A stretch of DNA of 64,000 nucleotides, from positions 1,426,001 through 1,490,000 of the forward strand of contig OZ220477.1 in the NCBI GenBank assembly GCA_965116015.1. The letters run 5' to 3'. Shown piece after piece: positions 49,554-57,029 of this stretch (position 1 is its first letter; every line of letters starts with the position of its first letter). The translations under genes and the position numbers were made by a program. The stretch comes from S5-327 sp965116015 (GTDB lineage: Bacteria; Chloroflexota; Dehalococcoidia; Lucifugimonadales; Australimonadaceae). A model generated the notes under the pieces. The model did no database searches. It was not told the origin of the DNA and worked only from the letters and a program-made list of their open reading frames with translations.

Positions 49554-50285
49554 TCAGGAGGCGCGCCTTACTCTTCGCTTGATGCGCACGGTTGAGAGGA
49601 ATGTGGCAGGGACGTCGCGCCAGGGCTGGACTTTGGATCCTTGCGCGATGTGCTGCCAGTTCACGGGGATCTCGGCGACCGAGAAGCCAAGGCGCAGCGC
49701 GTGAGCAAGCACGTCGAGGTCGAACGCCCAGCCCTGCTCCTGAATGTTTGGGGCGATGGCGCGCCACGCGTCGGCGCGGATCGCTTTCGCGCCGCACTGT
49801 GTATCGGAATACGGGAGGTGGAGGTAACGGCGCACCCACATCCGCGATCCGAGGCTGATGATGCGCCGGAGCAGCGGCTGCGCGCCGTTCGTTTGGGTTC
49901 CCCTGAATCGGTCGGCGACGACGATGTAGTAGTCGCGCAGCGCATCCACCAGACGGACAGTTTCGTCGGCGCGCACCATATTGTCGGCGTCCACGTAGGC
50001 GAGGAGGCTGCCGCTGGCCAGGTCGAGGCCTTTGTGGATGGCGCCGCCCTTCCCGAGCGGCTCGGGGAATTCGACGATGCGGAGCTCGCTCACGTCGGCG
50101 GCGATGTCCTCGACGACAGCGCGGGTGTTGTCGCGGCAACCGTTCAGCACGACGAGCAGTTCGAAGCTGCGCGCCTCGGACGCTGGTCCTGGCTCTCGGA
50201 ATACCGACGCGTACTCTTCGAGGGTTGGGCGGATGCGGTCCTGCTCGTTATAGGCAGGGATGACGATGGAGAGTTCGACGGTCAT
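49554..50285 (-). CDS. GT2 glycosyltransferase, dolichyl-phosphate glucose synthase-like
   Basis: 243 residues. Motifs: LSIVIPAYNEQDRI, PLGKGGAIHKGL, YVDADNMVRADE and QCGAKAIRADAWR, placing it with the ALG5/DPG-synthase branch of GT2. Unlike the enzyme at 47.1 kb it has the GKGGA loop. Probably adds a sugar to a polyprenyl phosphate at the membrane. It is upstream of tcmP on the same strand with 99 bases between, and follows pcrA by 4 bases. Confidence 0.88.
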   Translation of the reverse strand: MTVELSIVIPAYNEQDRIRPTLEEYASVFREPGPASEARSFELLVVLNGCRDNTRAVVEDIAADVSELRIVEFPEPLGKGGAIHKGLDLASGSLLAYVDADNMVRADETVRLVDALRDYYIVVADRFRGTQTNGAQPLLRRIISLGSRMWVRRYLHLPYSDTQCGAKAIRADAWRAIAPNIQEQGWAFDLDVLAHALRLGFSVAEIPVNWQHIAQGSKVQPWRDVPATFLSTVRIKRRVRRAS

Positions 50286-50289
50286 GCCC

Positions 50290-52569
50290 CTAGCTTACGA
50301 CCCTTTCGAGTTTGCCGTAGCTATGGAGCAGGCGCCGTATTCCGGCTCCGCCCTGAAAGGCCACGGTTATTTCGTAGTCGCCGGGGCGCGGGGCGCAGCT
50401 GACGACAATGCCGCGTCCGAATGCAGCATGCGCAACCTTGTCGCCCTGCGCGTAGGGCACTTCCCCCTCCCCTGCCCGTCCCTGCGGAGCGCCGCTGGGT
50501 CGGACTTGGGGAGATTGGGCGCTGGAAGCGAACTCCCTGCCCCGCACGGAGCCATAGCCGGCGTAGCGAGCTTGGGCGCCGTAGGAGCGGAGGTTGAGCA
50601 TTTGAGAGAAGTTGAACGGAACATCTCTGAGGAAGCGCGACGCGCCGCCGCCGTTCAATCCGGCGCGCATAGCGCGCCTGGCGGCGCGGAGGAGGTAAAG
50701 GCGTTTCTCGGCGCGGGTCATTCCAACGTAGAGGAGACGTCGCTCCTCTTCAAGCTCTGCGTCGGAATCCATCGATCGCGAGTGAGGGAGCAGCCCTTCC
50801 TCCATTCCTGTGATGAAGACCACCGGGTATTCGAGGCCTTTGATCTGGTGGAGCGTGATGAGCGTGAGATAGTCCTGCTCCTCGTCGGCGAGATCGTCCT
50901 GAGGTGAGGAGAGTGCGACGCTTTCGATGAAGTCGGGGAGGCAGTCGATGGCGGGGCCGTCGAATTCGGAGGTTACGCCGCGGAGCTCGCGGATGTTGTC
51001 GAGGCGCTCCTCGGCGTCGGTTTCGTCGTCGGATTCGATGAGGCGTTGCCTGTACCCGGAGCGCTCCATCACTTCGTCGATGAGATCCGGCAGTCCTAGC
51101 GAGGAGGCGTCGGCGCGCAGTCCTTCGATGAGCTTGAGGAATCCGGCGAGCTGGCGTTGCTGGCGGGGGTTGAAGGGCGAATCGCCGAGTCCGCCGCGCC
51201 CTGCATCAAGGGAGGGGGCATCGTGGACGAGCGTTTGCAGCGCTTCGTAGACGGCGACGTCATGCGCGCTCGCCCATGCGAGCAATTCGCTGACCGTGCG
51301 CTGACCAATGCCGCGGGCAGGGGTGTTGATGACGCGCACGAGGCTGACTTCGTCGTAGGGGGACTGAACCAGCCGCAGGTATGCGACGATGTCCTTTATC
51401 TCTTTGCGTTGGTAGAAGCGGATGCCGCCGATGATTTTGTATGGCGCGCCGGAGCGGATGCAGGCGTCTTCGAGGGCGCGGGATTGGGCATTGATGCGGT
51501 AGGCGACGACGCAATCGCGCAGCGCCATTCCCTCTTCGCGCACGAGGCGCAGCGCTTCGGCGACGACGAACTGGGATTCTTCTTCCTCGTTGTACGCCTC
51601 TGCGATGCAGATGGGGACGCCCTGCGAGTTGTCGGTTGTGAGGGGGTTTTCGATGCGCTGGCTGTTGCGGCGGATGATGCTCTGCGCAGCCTGGAGGATC
51701 GTTTTCGTCGAGCGATAGTTCTGCGACAGGCGGACGATCTTCGTTCCGGGGAAGTCGTTCTTGAATGACAGTATGTTGCGGATATCCGCGTTGCGCCAGG
51801 AGTAGATTGACTGGTCGGGGTCGCCGACGACGGCGAGGTTGTGGAATTTGCCGGCGAGCTGGCGGGCCACCTCGTACTGCGCGGCGTTCGTGTCCTGGAA
51901 CTCGTCAACCATCAGGTGGACGGTTCGTTCCTGGTAGCGCTCGAGCACGCGGGGAGCGTCGCGGAAGAGGCGGACTGCTTTCAGGAGCAGGTCGTCGAAA
52001 TCGAGGCCTTGGTTGCGTTCGATGATTGACTGGTACTCGGCGTAGACGCGGCGGACGATCTCGTCGTAGGAGCCTGCCTGGGCGGCGGCGAGGCCTTCCG
52101 GGTCGAGGAGTTTCGATTTTGCGGCGCCGATGGCCGAGAGGATGCCTCGGGGCGAGAATCGCTTGGGGTCGAGGCCGGCGGCCTCCATTGCTTGCTTCAC
52201 GATGCCTATCTGGTCGTCGTCGTCCATAATTACGAAGTCGCGAGGGATGCGAATAGCCTCGCCCTCGCGCCGGAGGATACGAGCGCAGAGGGAGTGAAAG
52301 GTGCCGGCGAAGAGGCGATGGGCTTCTTCGTTGAGGAGTTTCCCGATGCGAGAGCGCATCTCGCGGGCCGCTCGGTTGGTGAAGGTTACGGCGGCGATGT
52401 GCTGGGGGCGAACGCCGACGCGCTGGACGAGGTAGGCGATGCGATGGGTGATGACTCGCGTTTTGCCTGATCCGGGGCCGGCGACGATGAGCAGCGGGCC
52501 ATCGACGTGCTGGACGGCTTCACGCTGGGAAGGGTTGAGATTGCTGAGGGCTGCCTCGTCGCGGGCCAT
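50290..52569 (-). CDS. pcrA: UvrD/PcrA-type superfamily 1A DNA helicase
   Basis: 759 residues from the ATG at 52569. All SF1A motifs can be seen: Q motif and Walker A (NPSQREAVQ, AGPGSGKTRVITHRIAYL), FTNRAAREMRSRI, motif II VDEFQDTNAAQYE, motif III GDPDQSIYSWRNAD, motif IV QNYRST, motif V TLHQIKGLEYPVVF and motif VI EEERRLLYVGMTRAEKRLYL. The C-terminal tail (QGDKVAHAAFGRGIVV) is the RNA polymerase-interacting Tudor-like module of PcrA. Roles: 3'-5' unwinding, nucleotide excision repair, removal of Rad51-like filaments and transcription-coupled repair. The long upstream open frame is a shadow of the RNase H-MoaC gene. Confidence 0.95.
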   Translation of the reverse strand: MARDEAALSNLNPSQREAVQHVDGPLLIVAGPGSGKTRVITHRIAYLVQRVGVRPQHIAAVTFTNRAAREMRSRIGKLLNEEAHRLFAGTFHSLCARILRREGEAIRIPRDFVIMDDDDQIGIVKQAMEAAGLDPKRFSPRGILSAIGAAKSKLLDPEGLAAAQAGSYDEIVRRVYAEYQSIIERNQGLDFDDLLLKAVRLFRDAPRVLERYQERTVHLMVDEFQDTNAAQYEVARQLAGKFHNLAVVGDPDQSIYSWRNADIRNILSFKNDFPGTKIVRLSQNYRSTKTILQAAQSIIRRNSQRIENPLTTDNSQGVPICIAEAYNEEEESQFVVAEALRLVREEGMALRDCVVAYRINAQSRALEDACIRSGAPYKIIGGIRFYQRKEIKDIVAYLRLVQSPYDEVSLVRVINTPARGIGQRTVSELLAWASAHDVAVYEALQTLVHDAPSLDAGRGGLGDSPFNPRQQRQLAGFLKLIEGLRADASSLGLPDLIDEVMERSGYRQRLIESDDETDAEERLDNIRELRGVTSEFDGPAIDCLPDFIESVALSSPQDDLADEEQDYLTLITLHQIKGLEYPVVFITGMEEGLLPHSRSMDSDAELEEERRLLYVGMTRAEKRLYLLRAARRAMRAGLNGGGASRFLRDVPFNFSQMLNLRSYGAQARYAGYGSVRGREFASSAQSPQVRPSGAPQGRAGEGEVPYAQGDKVAHAAFGRGIVVSCAPRPGDYEITVAFQGGAGIRRLLHSYGKLERVVS

Positions 52570-52577
52570 ATGGGCGA

Positions 52578-52679
52578 TTATAGTCGTCTCCTTCCACGGC
52601 GCTCGCGAGCGCGCCGCGCCTGCGTCTCCACCGCCACGAGCTTCATGCCGGCGTTGATGAGCGCGAGCGGAGCGGCCAT
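52578..52679 (-). CDS. Possible 33-residue ORF between moaC fusion and pcrA
   Basis: An ATG 6 bases after the RNase H-MoaC stop opens MAAPLALINAGMKLVAVETQ and an Arg-rich tail, stopping 8 bases before the pcrA ATG. It fills the gap on the same strand. No ribosome site stands out and no family is recognised. It could be a small translated linker ORF or chance. Confidence 0.25.
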   Translation of the reverse strand: MAAPLALINAGMKLVAVETQARRARERRGRRRL

Positions 52680-52685
52680 CAGCCG

Positions 52686-53735
52686 CTACTCCGCGCGGTA
52701 GTCGCCATGGACGCCGCCGGTTTTCTCGATGAGGCGGATGTCGCCGATGGTCATGCCGCGGTCTACGGCTTTGCACATGTCGTAGATTGTGAGGGCAGCG
52801 GCTGCGGCTGCGGCGAGAGCCTCCATCTCGACGCCGGTTTTCGCTGCGGCGCCGGCGCGGGCGGTAATCGCGACCTTGCCGTGCTGCGGATCGGACTCGA
52901 AGTCGACTTCGATATGGGTGAGGGGAACTTGGTGTGCGAGGGGGATGAGCTCCCAAGCGCGCTTGGCGGCGTTGACGCCGGCGATGCGGGCGACGGTGAA
53001 GACGTCGCCCTTGGGCATCCTGCCCTGAAGGATGAGCGCGAGCGTTGCGGGGCGCATGGTTATGACGGCGGCGGCAGTCGCTTCGCGGCGGGAGTCTGGC
53101 TTGTCGCCGATGTCGACCATCCGGGCGGAGCCCTGAGCGTCGACGTGGGTGAGCTGAGAGCGTTTCCGGGGATCGGGCGTTTCTCTTTGGGCTGGGAGCT
53201 GAGGAGCGGGCAAGGGAGCGTCGCGCGGGGGTTCTTGCTCTTGCTCTTTCGCCCGGGCAGCCTCCCTCGCGGATGGGAGCGGGGTTTTCATCGCTCTCTC
53301 GAATGGCGGAGACGGCCGGGGAGAGGGTGCGTCGCCGTTTTCGATCGCTCGCATAGCGTCGAAAGCCAAGCGATCGGCTTGTTCGTTCTGGGGGTTGCCG
53401 TTGTGGCCGCGCACCCACGTAAAGTCGACGTTGCGCTGAGCAATCAGGCGGTCGAGTTGCTCCCAGAGGTCGCGGTTGGCGTTGCGTTTCCATCCCTTTG
53501 TCATTGTCTTGACGACGTACTCGCTGTCGGAATGGATGACGACTGTTGCGCCAGCGGGGGTGGATTCGATGCCTTTAATCGCGGCGGTAATTTCCATTCG
53601 GTTGTTAGTGGTGGCGCGCTCTCCTCCAGAGAGGCGTTCGGAACGGCCATTGTGCTCGACAATCGCAGCCCAGCCTCCTGGGCCGGGGTTTCCAAGGCAG
53701 GAGCCGTCGGTGTGGATGTGGTGGGTGGGGGTCAT
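52686..53735 (-). CDS. Fusion: ribonuclease HI + cyclic pyranopterin monophosphate synthase MoaC
   Basis: 349 residues in one frame. Residues 1-132 are a complete RNase HI: HTDGSCLGNPGPGGWA with D10, E48 in RMEITAAIKG, D70 in IHSDSEYV and D121 in NEQADRLA. Residues 133-192 are a Pro/Glu/Arg-rich linker. Residues 193-349 are a complete MoaC: LTHVDAQGSARMVDIG, ALILQGRMPKGDVF, LIPLAHQVPLTH, YDMCKAVDRGM and IEKTGGVHGD. RNase HI removes RNA from RNA-DNA hybrids; MoaC makes cyclic pyranopterin from the MoaA product. The start ATG at 53735 is preceded by GAAGAAGG. An internal ATG at 53291 (M149) with weak GAGAGAG could give MoaC alone. The next gene upstream carries MoaA. Confidence 0.88.
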   Translation of the reverse strand: MTPTHHIHTDGSCLGNPGPGGWAAIVEHNGRSERLSGGERATTNNRMEITAAIKGIESTPAGATVVIHSDSEYVVKTMTKGWKRNANRDLWEQLDRLIAQRNVDFTWVRGHNGNPQNEQADRLAFDAMRAIENGDAPSPRPSPPFERAMKTPLPSAREAARAKEQEQEPPRDAPLPAPQLPAQRETPDPRKRSQLTHVDAQGSARMVDIGDKPDSRREATAAAVITMRPATLALILQGRMPKGDVFTVARIAGVNAAKRAWELIPLAHQVPLTHIEVDFESDPQHGKVAITARAGAAAKTGVEMEALAAAAAAALTIYDMCKAVDRGMTIGDIRLIEKTGGVHGDYRAE

Positions 53736-53909
53736 TGCGCCTTCTTCCAACCTCCTCTAGGCGATAGCGGCGGAGAGAACCGGGGATCCCTCGTTCTGTT
53801 CGGGGAAGGGACTAGCATTCTGGAGCTTCGAGCGTGCGGAGCGCGGGGATGGAGCGCGAGTATGGTAGGCGGGGCGGGAGCGGGCGGGCAACGGTGGGGC
53901 GCCGCAAGG

Positions 53910-55685
53910 TTATCCGCCAATCTGGTACATCTCGATCTTACGGCCTGCAGGCTCGCGACCGCGCCGAAGCAGATCAGCGCGCAGCTCGGAGTACCGGTCT
54001 GTTCGCTTGCGCCAGACGCCGGCGATGCGGTTGCGGAGCGCGTCGTCGGGCTCTCCATTGCGCAGAGGGGTCATCAGGTCTACGCCGGACGAAGCGAAGA
54101 GGCAGGTGAGCATATGGCCTTGGGGTGAGAGGCGGACGCGGGTGCAGTCGCCGCAGAAGGGTTGGGTGACGGATGAGATGAAGCCTAGCTCTCCGTCGCC
54201 ATCGGCGAAGCACCAGCGTTCGGCGACTTCGCCTTTGTAGTTGGGGGCGAGCGGCTCGATGGGGTAGACGGCGTTGATGCGGTCGACGAGTTCGGCTGAG
54301 GGGACGACTTGTTCGCGGCGCCATCCGTTGATGTTGCCGACATCCATGTATTCGATGAAGCGCACGATGTGGCCAGAGCCTTTGAAGCGACGGACCAGGT
54401 CGAGCACGCTGTGGTCGTTGACTCCGCGCTCGACGACGGCGTTGATCTTGACGGGGGAGAGACCGACTTGCTCGGCGGCGGCGATGCCATCGAGGACGGC
54501 GTCGGGGGCGTAGCCGCGGCCGTTCAGGGCGCCGAACACTGCGGGGTCGAGCGAGTCGAGGCTGACTGTGATGCGGCGGAGGCCGGCGGCGTGGAGAGCT
54601 GGGGCTTGTTCGCGGAGGAGGTAGCCGTTGGTGGTGAGGGTGAGGTCGTCGACGCCGTCGATGGATGCGAGGAGTTCGACGAGGCGTTCGACGTTGCGTC
54701 GGACGAGGGGTTCGCCGCCGGTGATGCGGACTTTGGAGACGCCGAGGCTGACGAACAGGCGGGCGAGGCGGGCGATTTCTTCGTAGGAGAGGATCGCCTC
54801 GCGAGGGAGGAAGGTGTATCGCTCGCCGAAGATTTCTGCGGGCATGCAGTAGGGGCAGCGGAAGTTGCAGCGGTCGGTGATGGAGATGCGCAGGTCGCGC
54901 ACGGGTCTGCCGAGCGCGTCGGCGAGCTGGGGGTTCTCTTTCTCGTTGTTCTCGTTCTTGTTGTTCTCGCGGCTTGCGCGGGGCATGGCTGTGGAATGGG
55001 CGCTTGGGTTCTGGGGGAGGCGTGGTTGGGGGGTGGGCGAGGAGGGGGGGGAGAGACGCGCGGGGAGCGGGAGCTTCTCTGGCGGAGGGGGGGAGGAGAG
55101 GAGCAGGGCCGCCATTCGGCAGGCGGCTTGGCCACGGTGGCTGACGGCGTCCTTCTCGGAGGGGTCGAGCTGGGCGGCGGTTCTGCCGTAGCCGGGGAGG
55201 AGGAAGACGGGGTCGTAGCCGAAGCCTTTGTCGCCGGAGGGGGAGAATGCGACGCTGCCTTCGCATACGCCTTCTGCGGTCCGCTCTGCGCCGCCGGGCT
55301 CGGCGAGAGCGAGGACGACGCGGTAACGGCAGGCGCGCTGCTCTGAGGAAACGCCCTGGAGCTCGGCGAGCAGGAGGCGGACGCGGGCGGCGTTGTCGAG
55401 TCCTTCTCCGCCGTAGCGAGCGGAGCGTACGCCGGGGCGGCCGTCGAGGGCGTCGACTTCGATGCCGGAGTCGTCGGCGAGGGCTGGGAGGCCGGAGGCG
55501 TCGCGGAAGGCGCGCGCTTTGAGGAGGGCGTTCTCTTTGAATGTTGCGCCTGTTTCTTCGATGTCGAGCTGGAGTCTGATGTCGGCGGGGGTGAGCAGTT
55601 CGAAGCCGAGGCCGCCGAGCAGGCGCCGGAACTCGGCGACTTTGTGGGCATTGTTGGTAGCGATGAGGAGGGGAGGGTTCGCCAT
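53910..55685 (-). CDS. Fusion: RdgB/HAM1 (non-canonical purine NTP pyrophosphatase) + GTP 3',8-cyclase MoaA
   Basis: 591 residues in one uninterrupted frame. Residues 1-195 are a full RdgB: LLIATNNAHKVAEFRRLL, TFKENALLKAR, LADDSGIEVDALDGRPGV and GDKGFGYDPVF. Residues 196-252 are a Pro/Ser-rich then Asn/Glu/Lys-rich linker. From about 253 comes MoaA: radical-SAM cluster ITDRCNFRCPYCMP (C273, C277, C280), GGEPLVRR, the C-terminal cluster FCGDCTRVRLSPQGHMLTC, and the terminal GG (YQIGG) needed for activity. RdgB hydrolyses dITP/XTP; MoaA starts molybdenum cofactor synthesis from GTP. An internal ATG at 54986 (M234) lacks a ribosome site, so a fused product is likely. The moaC fusion follows 174 bases downstream. 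Confidence 0.9.
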   Translation of the reverse strand: MANPPLLIATNNAHKVAEFRRLLGGLGFELLTPADIRLQLDIEETGATFKENALLKARAFRDASGLPALADDSGIEVDALDGRPGVRSARYGGEGLDNAARVRLLLAELQGVSSEQRACRYRVVLALAEPGGAERTAEGVCEGSVAFSPSGDKGFGYDPVFLLPGYGRTAAQLDPSEKDAVSHRGQAACRMAALLLSSPPPPEKLPLPARLSPPSSPTPQPRLPQNPSAHSTAMPRASRENNKNENNEKENPQLADALGRPVRDLRISITDRCNFRCPYCMPAEIFGERYTFLPREAILSYEEIARLARLFVSLGVSKVRITGGEPLVRRNVERLVELLASIDGVDDLTLTTNGYLLREQAPALHAAGLRRITVSLDSLDPAVFGALNGRGYAPDAVLDGIAAAEQVGLSPVKINAVVERGVNDHSVLDLVRRFKGSGHIVRFIEYMDVGNINGWRREQVVPSAELVDRINAVYPIEPLAPNYKGEVAERWCFADGDGELGFISSVTQPFCGDCTRVRLSPQGHMLTCLFASSGVDLMTPLRNGEPDDALRNRIAGVWRKRTDRYSELRADLLRRGREPAGRKIEMYQIGG

Positions 55686-56071
55686 GCCTCGATTCTAGCA
55701 CTCGGCGGGGAGTGGAGCGTTTTGCGGGCGTGGCCGCGCTGCGGACGGGGCGCGCGGGGGGTTCGGGCTCTTGCGTCCCTGCGCTCGTGGCGGGGCTGCG
55801 CTGTTGTAGTCGCAGGGGCGTCCCGTTCGTTCGGCGCTCTCGCGCTTTGGGGCGCCAGGTTGTTGTAGGCGCGGGGGCATCCCGTTCGACCTGCGCCTTT
55901 GCGCTTTGGGAGCGTGGGCGGTAGGGGCGGGCGATGGGGGGCAGCCGAATCCTGCGGTCTCGCGCTGTTGGCGGGGCGGGCAGCGCCAAGGCGCGCGTCG
56001 CGCCGTTTCGTGCGGGGTCTTGGGGGCTTGTTTCTGCGTCTTGTCTGGTCAGGTTGATATGAGTTATAGCA
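55686..56071. other. Gene-free, G-rich stretch upstream of hsp20
   Basis: No supported ORF. The + strand is strongly G-rich. It carries a 50-bp near-repeat (separate entry). The promoter of rdgB-moaA should lie here on the minus strand, but I see no convincing -10. The right end becomes A/T-richer where the hsp20 promoter begins. Confidence 0.5.
55802..55910. repeat. Two 50-bp imperfect direct repeats, 59-bp period
   Basis: Copy 1 is 55802-55851 and copy 2 is 55861-55910. Both start TGTTGTAG, share GGGGC and TCCCGTTCG in the middle, and end GCGCTTTGGG. About nine positions differ. No ORF uses the repeat. Possibly part of an interspersed noncoding repeat family of this genome. Confidence 0.7.
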
Positions 56072-56116
56072 AGTGTGTTGACACACTCTGCTTGAGTTGC
56101 TACAGTAGGTATCAAG
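56072..56116 (+). promoter_or_regulatory. hsp20 promoter with two overlapping dyads
   Basis: A near-consensus promoter: TTGACA (56078-56083), a 17-base spacer and TACAGT (56101-56106). The -35 is embedded in a perfect inverted repeat AGTGTGT-TG-ACACACT (56072-56087). The -10 lies in an imperfect dyad with arms CTTGA..CTAC (56091-56103) and GTAG..TCAAG (56105-56116). The half-site CTTGAGT matches half of the HspR operator HAIR, but the spacing does not fit the known site. Repressor control of a heat-shock gene is likely. Confidence 0.7.
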
Positions 56117-56161
56117 TAAGGCGAGCCGTAAGGCGCCGCCAAGATAAGGAGGCAGGAGATT

Positions 56162-56638
56162 ATGGTTATCGAACGCTGGAGTCCTTTCCGGGATCTGTTG
56201 AGCTGGGAGCGCGCGATGCGCCGGCCTTTCACGATGCCGTACCGCGCGGCCTCCGTCGCGCACGGCGGGGAGTGGAGCATTCCGCTGGACATCGAGCGCG
56301 ACGGGGACGACTACGTTGTGAAGGGCTCTCTGCCCGGGGCGCCGCCGGAGGACATCGAGATCACGATTGAGGACGGCGTCCTCACATTGGCGGCGCAGAC
56401 GGCGTCGGAGTCTGAGCGCGAGGAGGAGGGGCATTTGCTGCGGGAGCGGCGCTTGGGCGCGTTCCGGCGGGCTGTTCGTCTTCCGAAGAGCATTGATCCG
56501 GAGAAAGCGACGTGCACTTATGAGCATGGCGTTGTGACTGTCCGGCTTCCGCTGGCTGAGGAGCGAAAGGCGAAGCGCCTGACCCTCTCGATTTCGGGTG
56601 CTGGTTCTTCGGCCGCTGTCGAGGGGCCGAAGACGTAG
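56162..56638 (+). CDS. Small heat shock protein, Hsp20/alpha-crystallin family
   Basis: 158 residues. The N-terminal arm RWSPFRDLLSWERAM is typical. The alpha-crystallin domain spans about 40-140 (WSIPLDIERDGDDYVVKGSLPG, IEITIEDGVLTLAAQ, FRRAVRLPKSIDPEKATC, HGVVTVRLPLAEE). It is an ATP-independent holdase that binds unfolding proteins. No I-x-I motif is obvious beyond LTLSISG at the C-terminus. The strong promoter with dyads upstream suggests stress control. The start has AAGGAGG about 8 bases upstream. Confidence 0.94.
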   Translation: MVIERWSPFRDLLSWERAMRRPFTMPYRAASVAHGGEWSIPLDIERDGDDYVVKGSLPGAPPEDIEITIEDGVLTLAAQTASESEREEEGHLLRERRLGAFRRAVRLPKSIDPEKATCTYEHGVVTVRLPLAEERKAKRLTLSISGAGSSAAVEGPKT

Positions 56639-56687
56639 GCGCGCGCGCCGCGCGTTAGAGGGGCGTTCCACGGGGCGCTCCGGCTGG

Positions 56688-56730
56688 GCAACTTCCCGCG
56701 ACGGGGGCCGTCGCGGGAAGTTCTTTATTT
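56688..56730 (+). terminator. Intrinsic terminator of hsp20
   Basis: ACTTCCCGCGACGG is followed by GGCCGTCGCGGGAAGT, which can pair almost fully over about 14 bases, and then TCTTTATTT. Stem followed by a T-rich run on the + strand, about 50 bases after the hsp20 stop. Confidence 0.8.
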
Positions 56731-56750
56731 GCGGTTCGTCGACGGGCGGG

Positions 56751-56962
56751 GATGCGGCAGCCGACGGCGGAGGGGCGAGGGCATGGGTGGGGCAGGATAC
56801 GGCGGCGGATGCGGCAGCCGTCGGGTACGGAGGGGCGGGAGTATCGGTGGGGCAGGGCGCGGCAGCGGATGCGCGAGCCGTTTGGGGCGGAGGGGCAGGG
56901 GTTGCCCGGCACGGCAGGATGCGGCGGCGGATGCGCTGCGAGCCGGGGGGGGGGGGGGGGGG
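56751..56962. repeat. Tandem repeat of ~60 bp (3+ units) ending in an 18-G tract
   Basis: Units begin GATGCG..AGCCG at 56751, 56808, 56868 and 56930 (lengths 57, 60, 62, then a partial unit). Each holds GGAGGGGC and most hold GGTGGGGCAGG-like sequence. The last partial unit runs into 18 consecutive G (56945-56962). No unique spacers, so not a CRISPR. G-run spacing allows G-quadruplex formation on the + strand, directly upstream of the pheS promoter. Confidence 0.8.
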
Positions 56963-57015
56963 CGGGGCGTGGGATGGGGCAGGGGGTTCGTAAGCGGCGG
57001 GGATGGGGTTGGCTG

Positions 57016-57021
57016 TATACT
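57016..57021 (+). promoter_or_regulatory. -10 element of pheS, probably leaderless
   Basis: TATACT is followed by 8 bases and then the ATG at 57030. Transcription would start at or very near the start codon. It also argues against the upstream in-frame ATG at 57003. The G-rich repeat array ends about 50 bases upstream. Confidence 0.5.
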
Positions 57022-57029
57022 TGCTGGCC

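Larger units (their letters stand above)
56639..57015. other. Gene-free stretch between hsp20 and pheS
   Basis: After the hsp20 stop there is a pair GAACTTCCCGCGAC-like / GTCGCGGGAAGTTC around 56690-56723 (CAACTTCCCGCGACGG and CCGTCGCGGGAAGTTC) followed by TTTATTT, a likely hsp20 terminator. Next comes the tandem array and G tract (separate entry). Long open frames on both strands here are composition artefacts. Confidence 0.6.

Noticed and set aside
50290..53493. Extending pcrA to a 1067-residue protein
   Set aside because: The extra 308 residues are an out-of-frame reading of the RNase H-MoaC gene and are Arg/Pro-rich.
53974..56292. 772-codon Arg/Pro-rich open frame on the minus strand
   Set aside because: Shadow of RdgB-MoaA in a shifted frame; no domain pattern.
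56751..56962. Possible CRISPR array
   Set aside because: Repeats follow each other directly, diverge along their whole length and have no unique spacers; no cas genes in the window.
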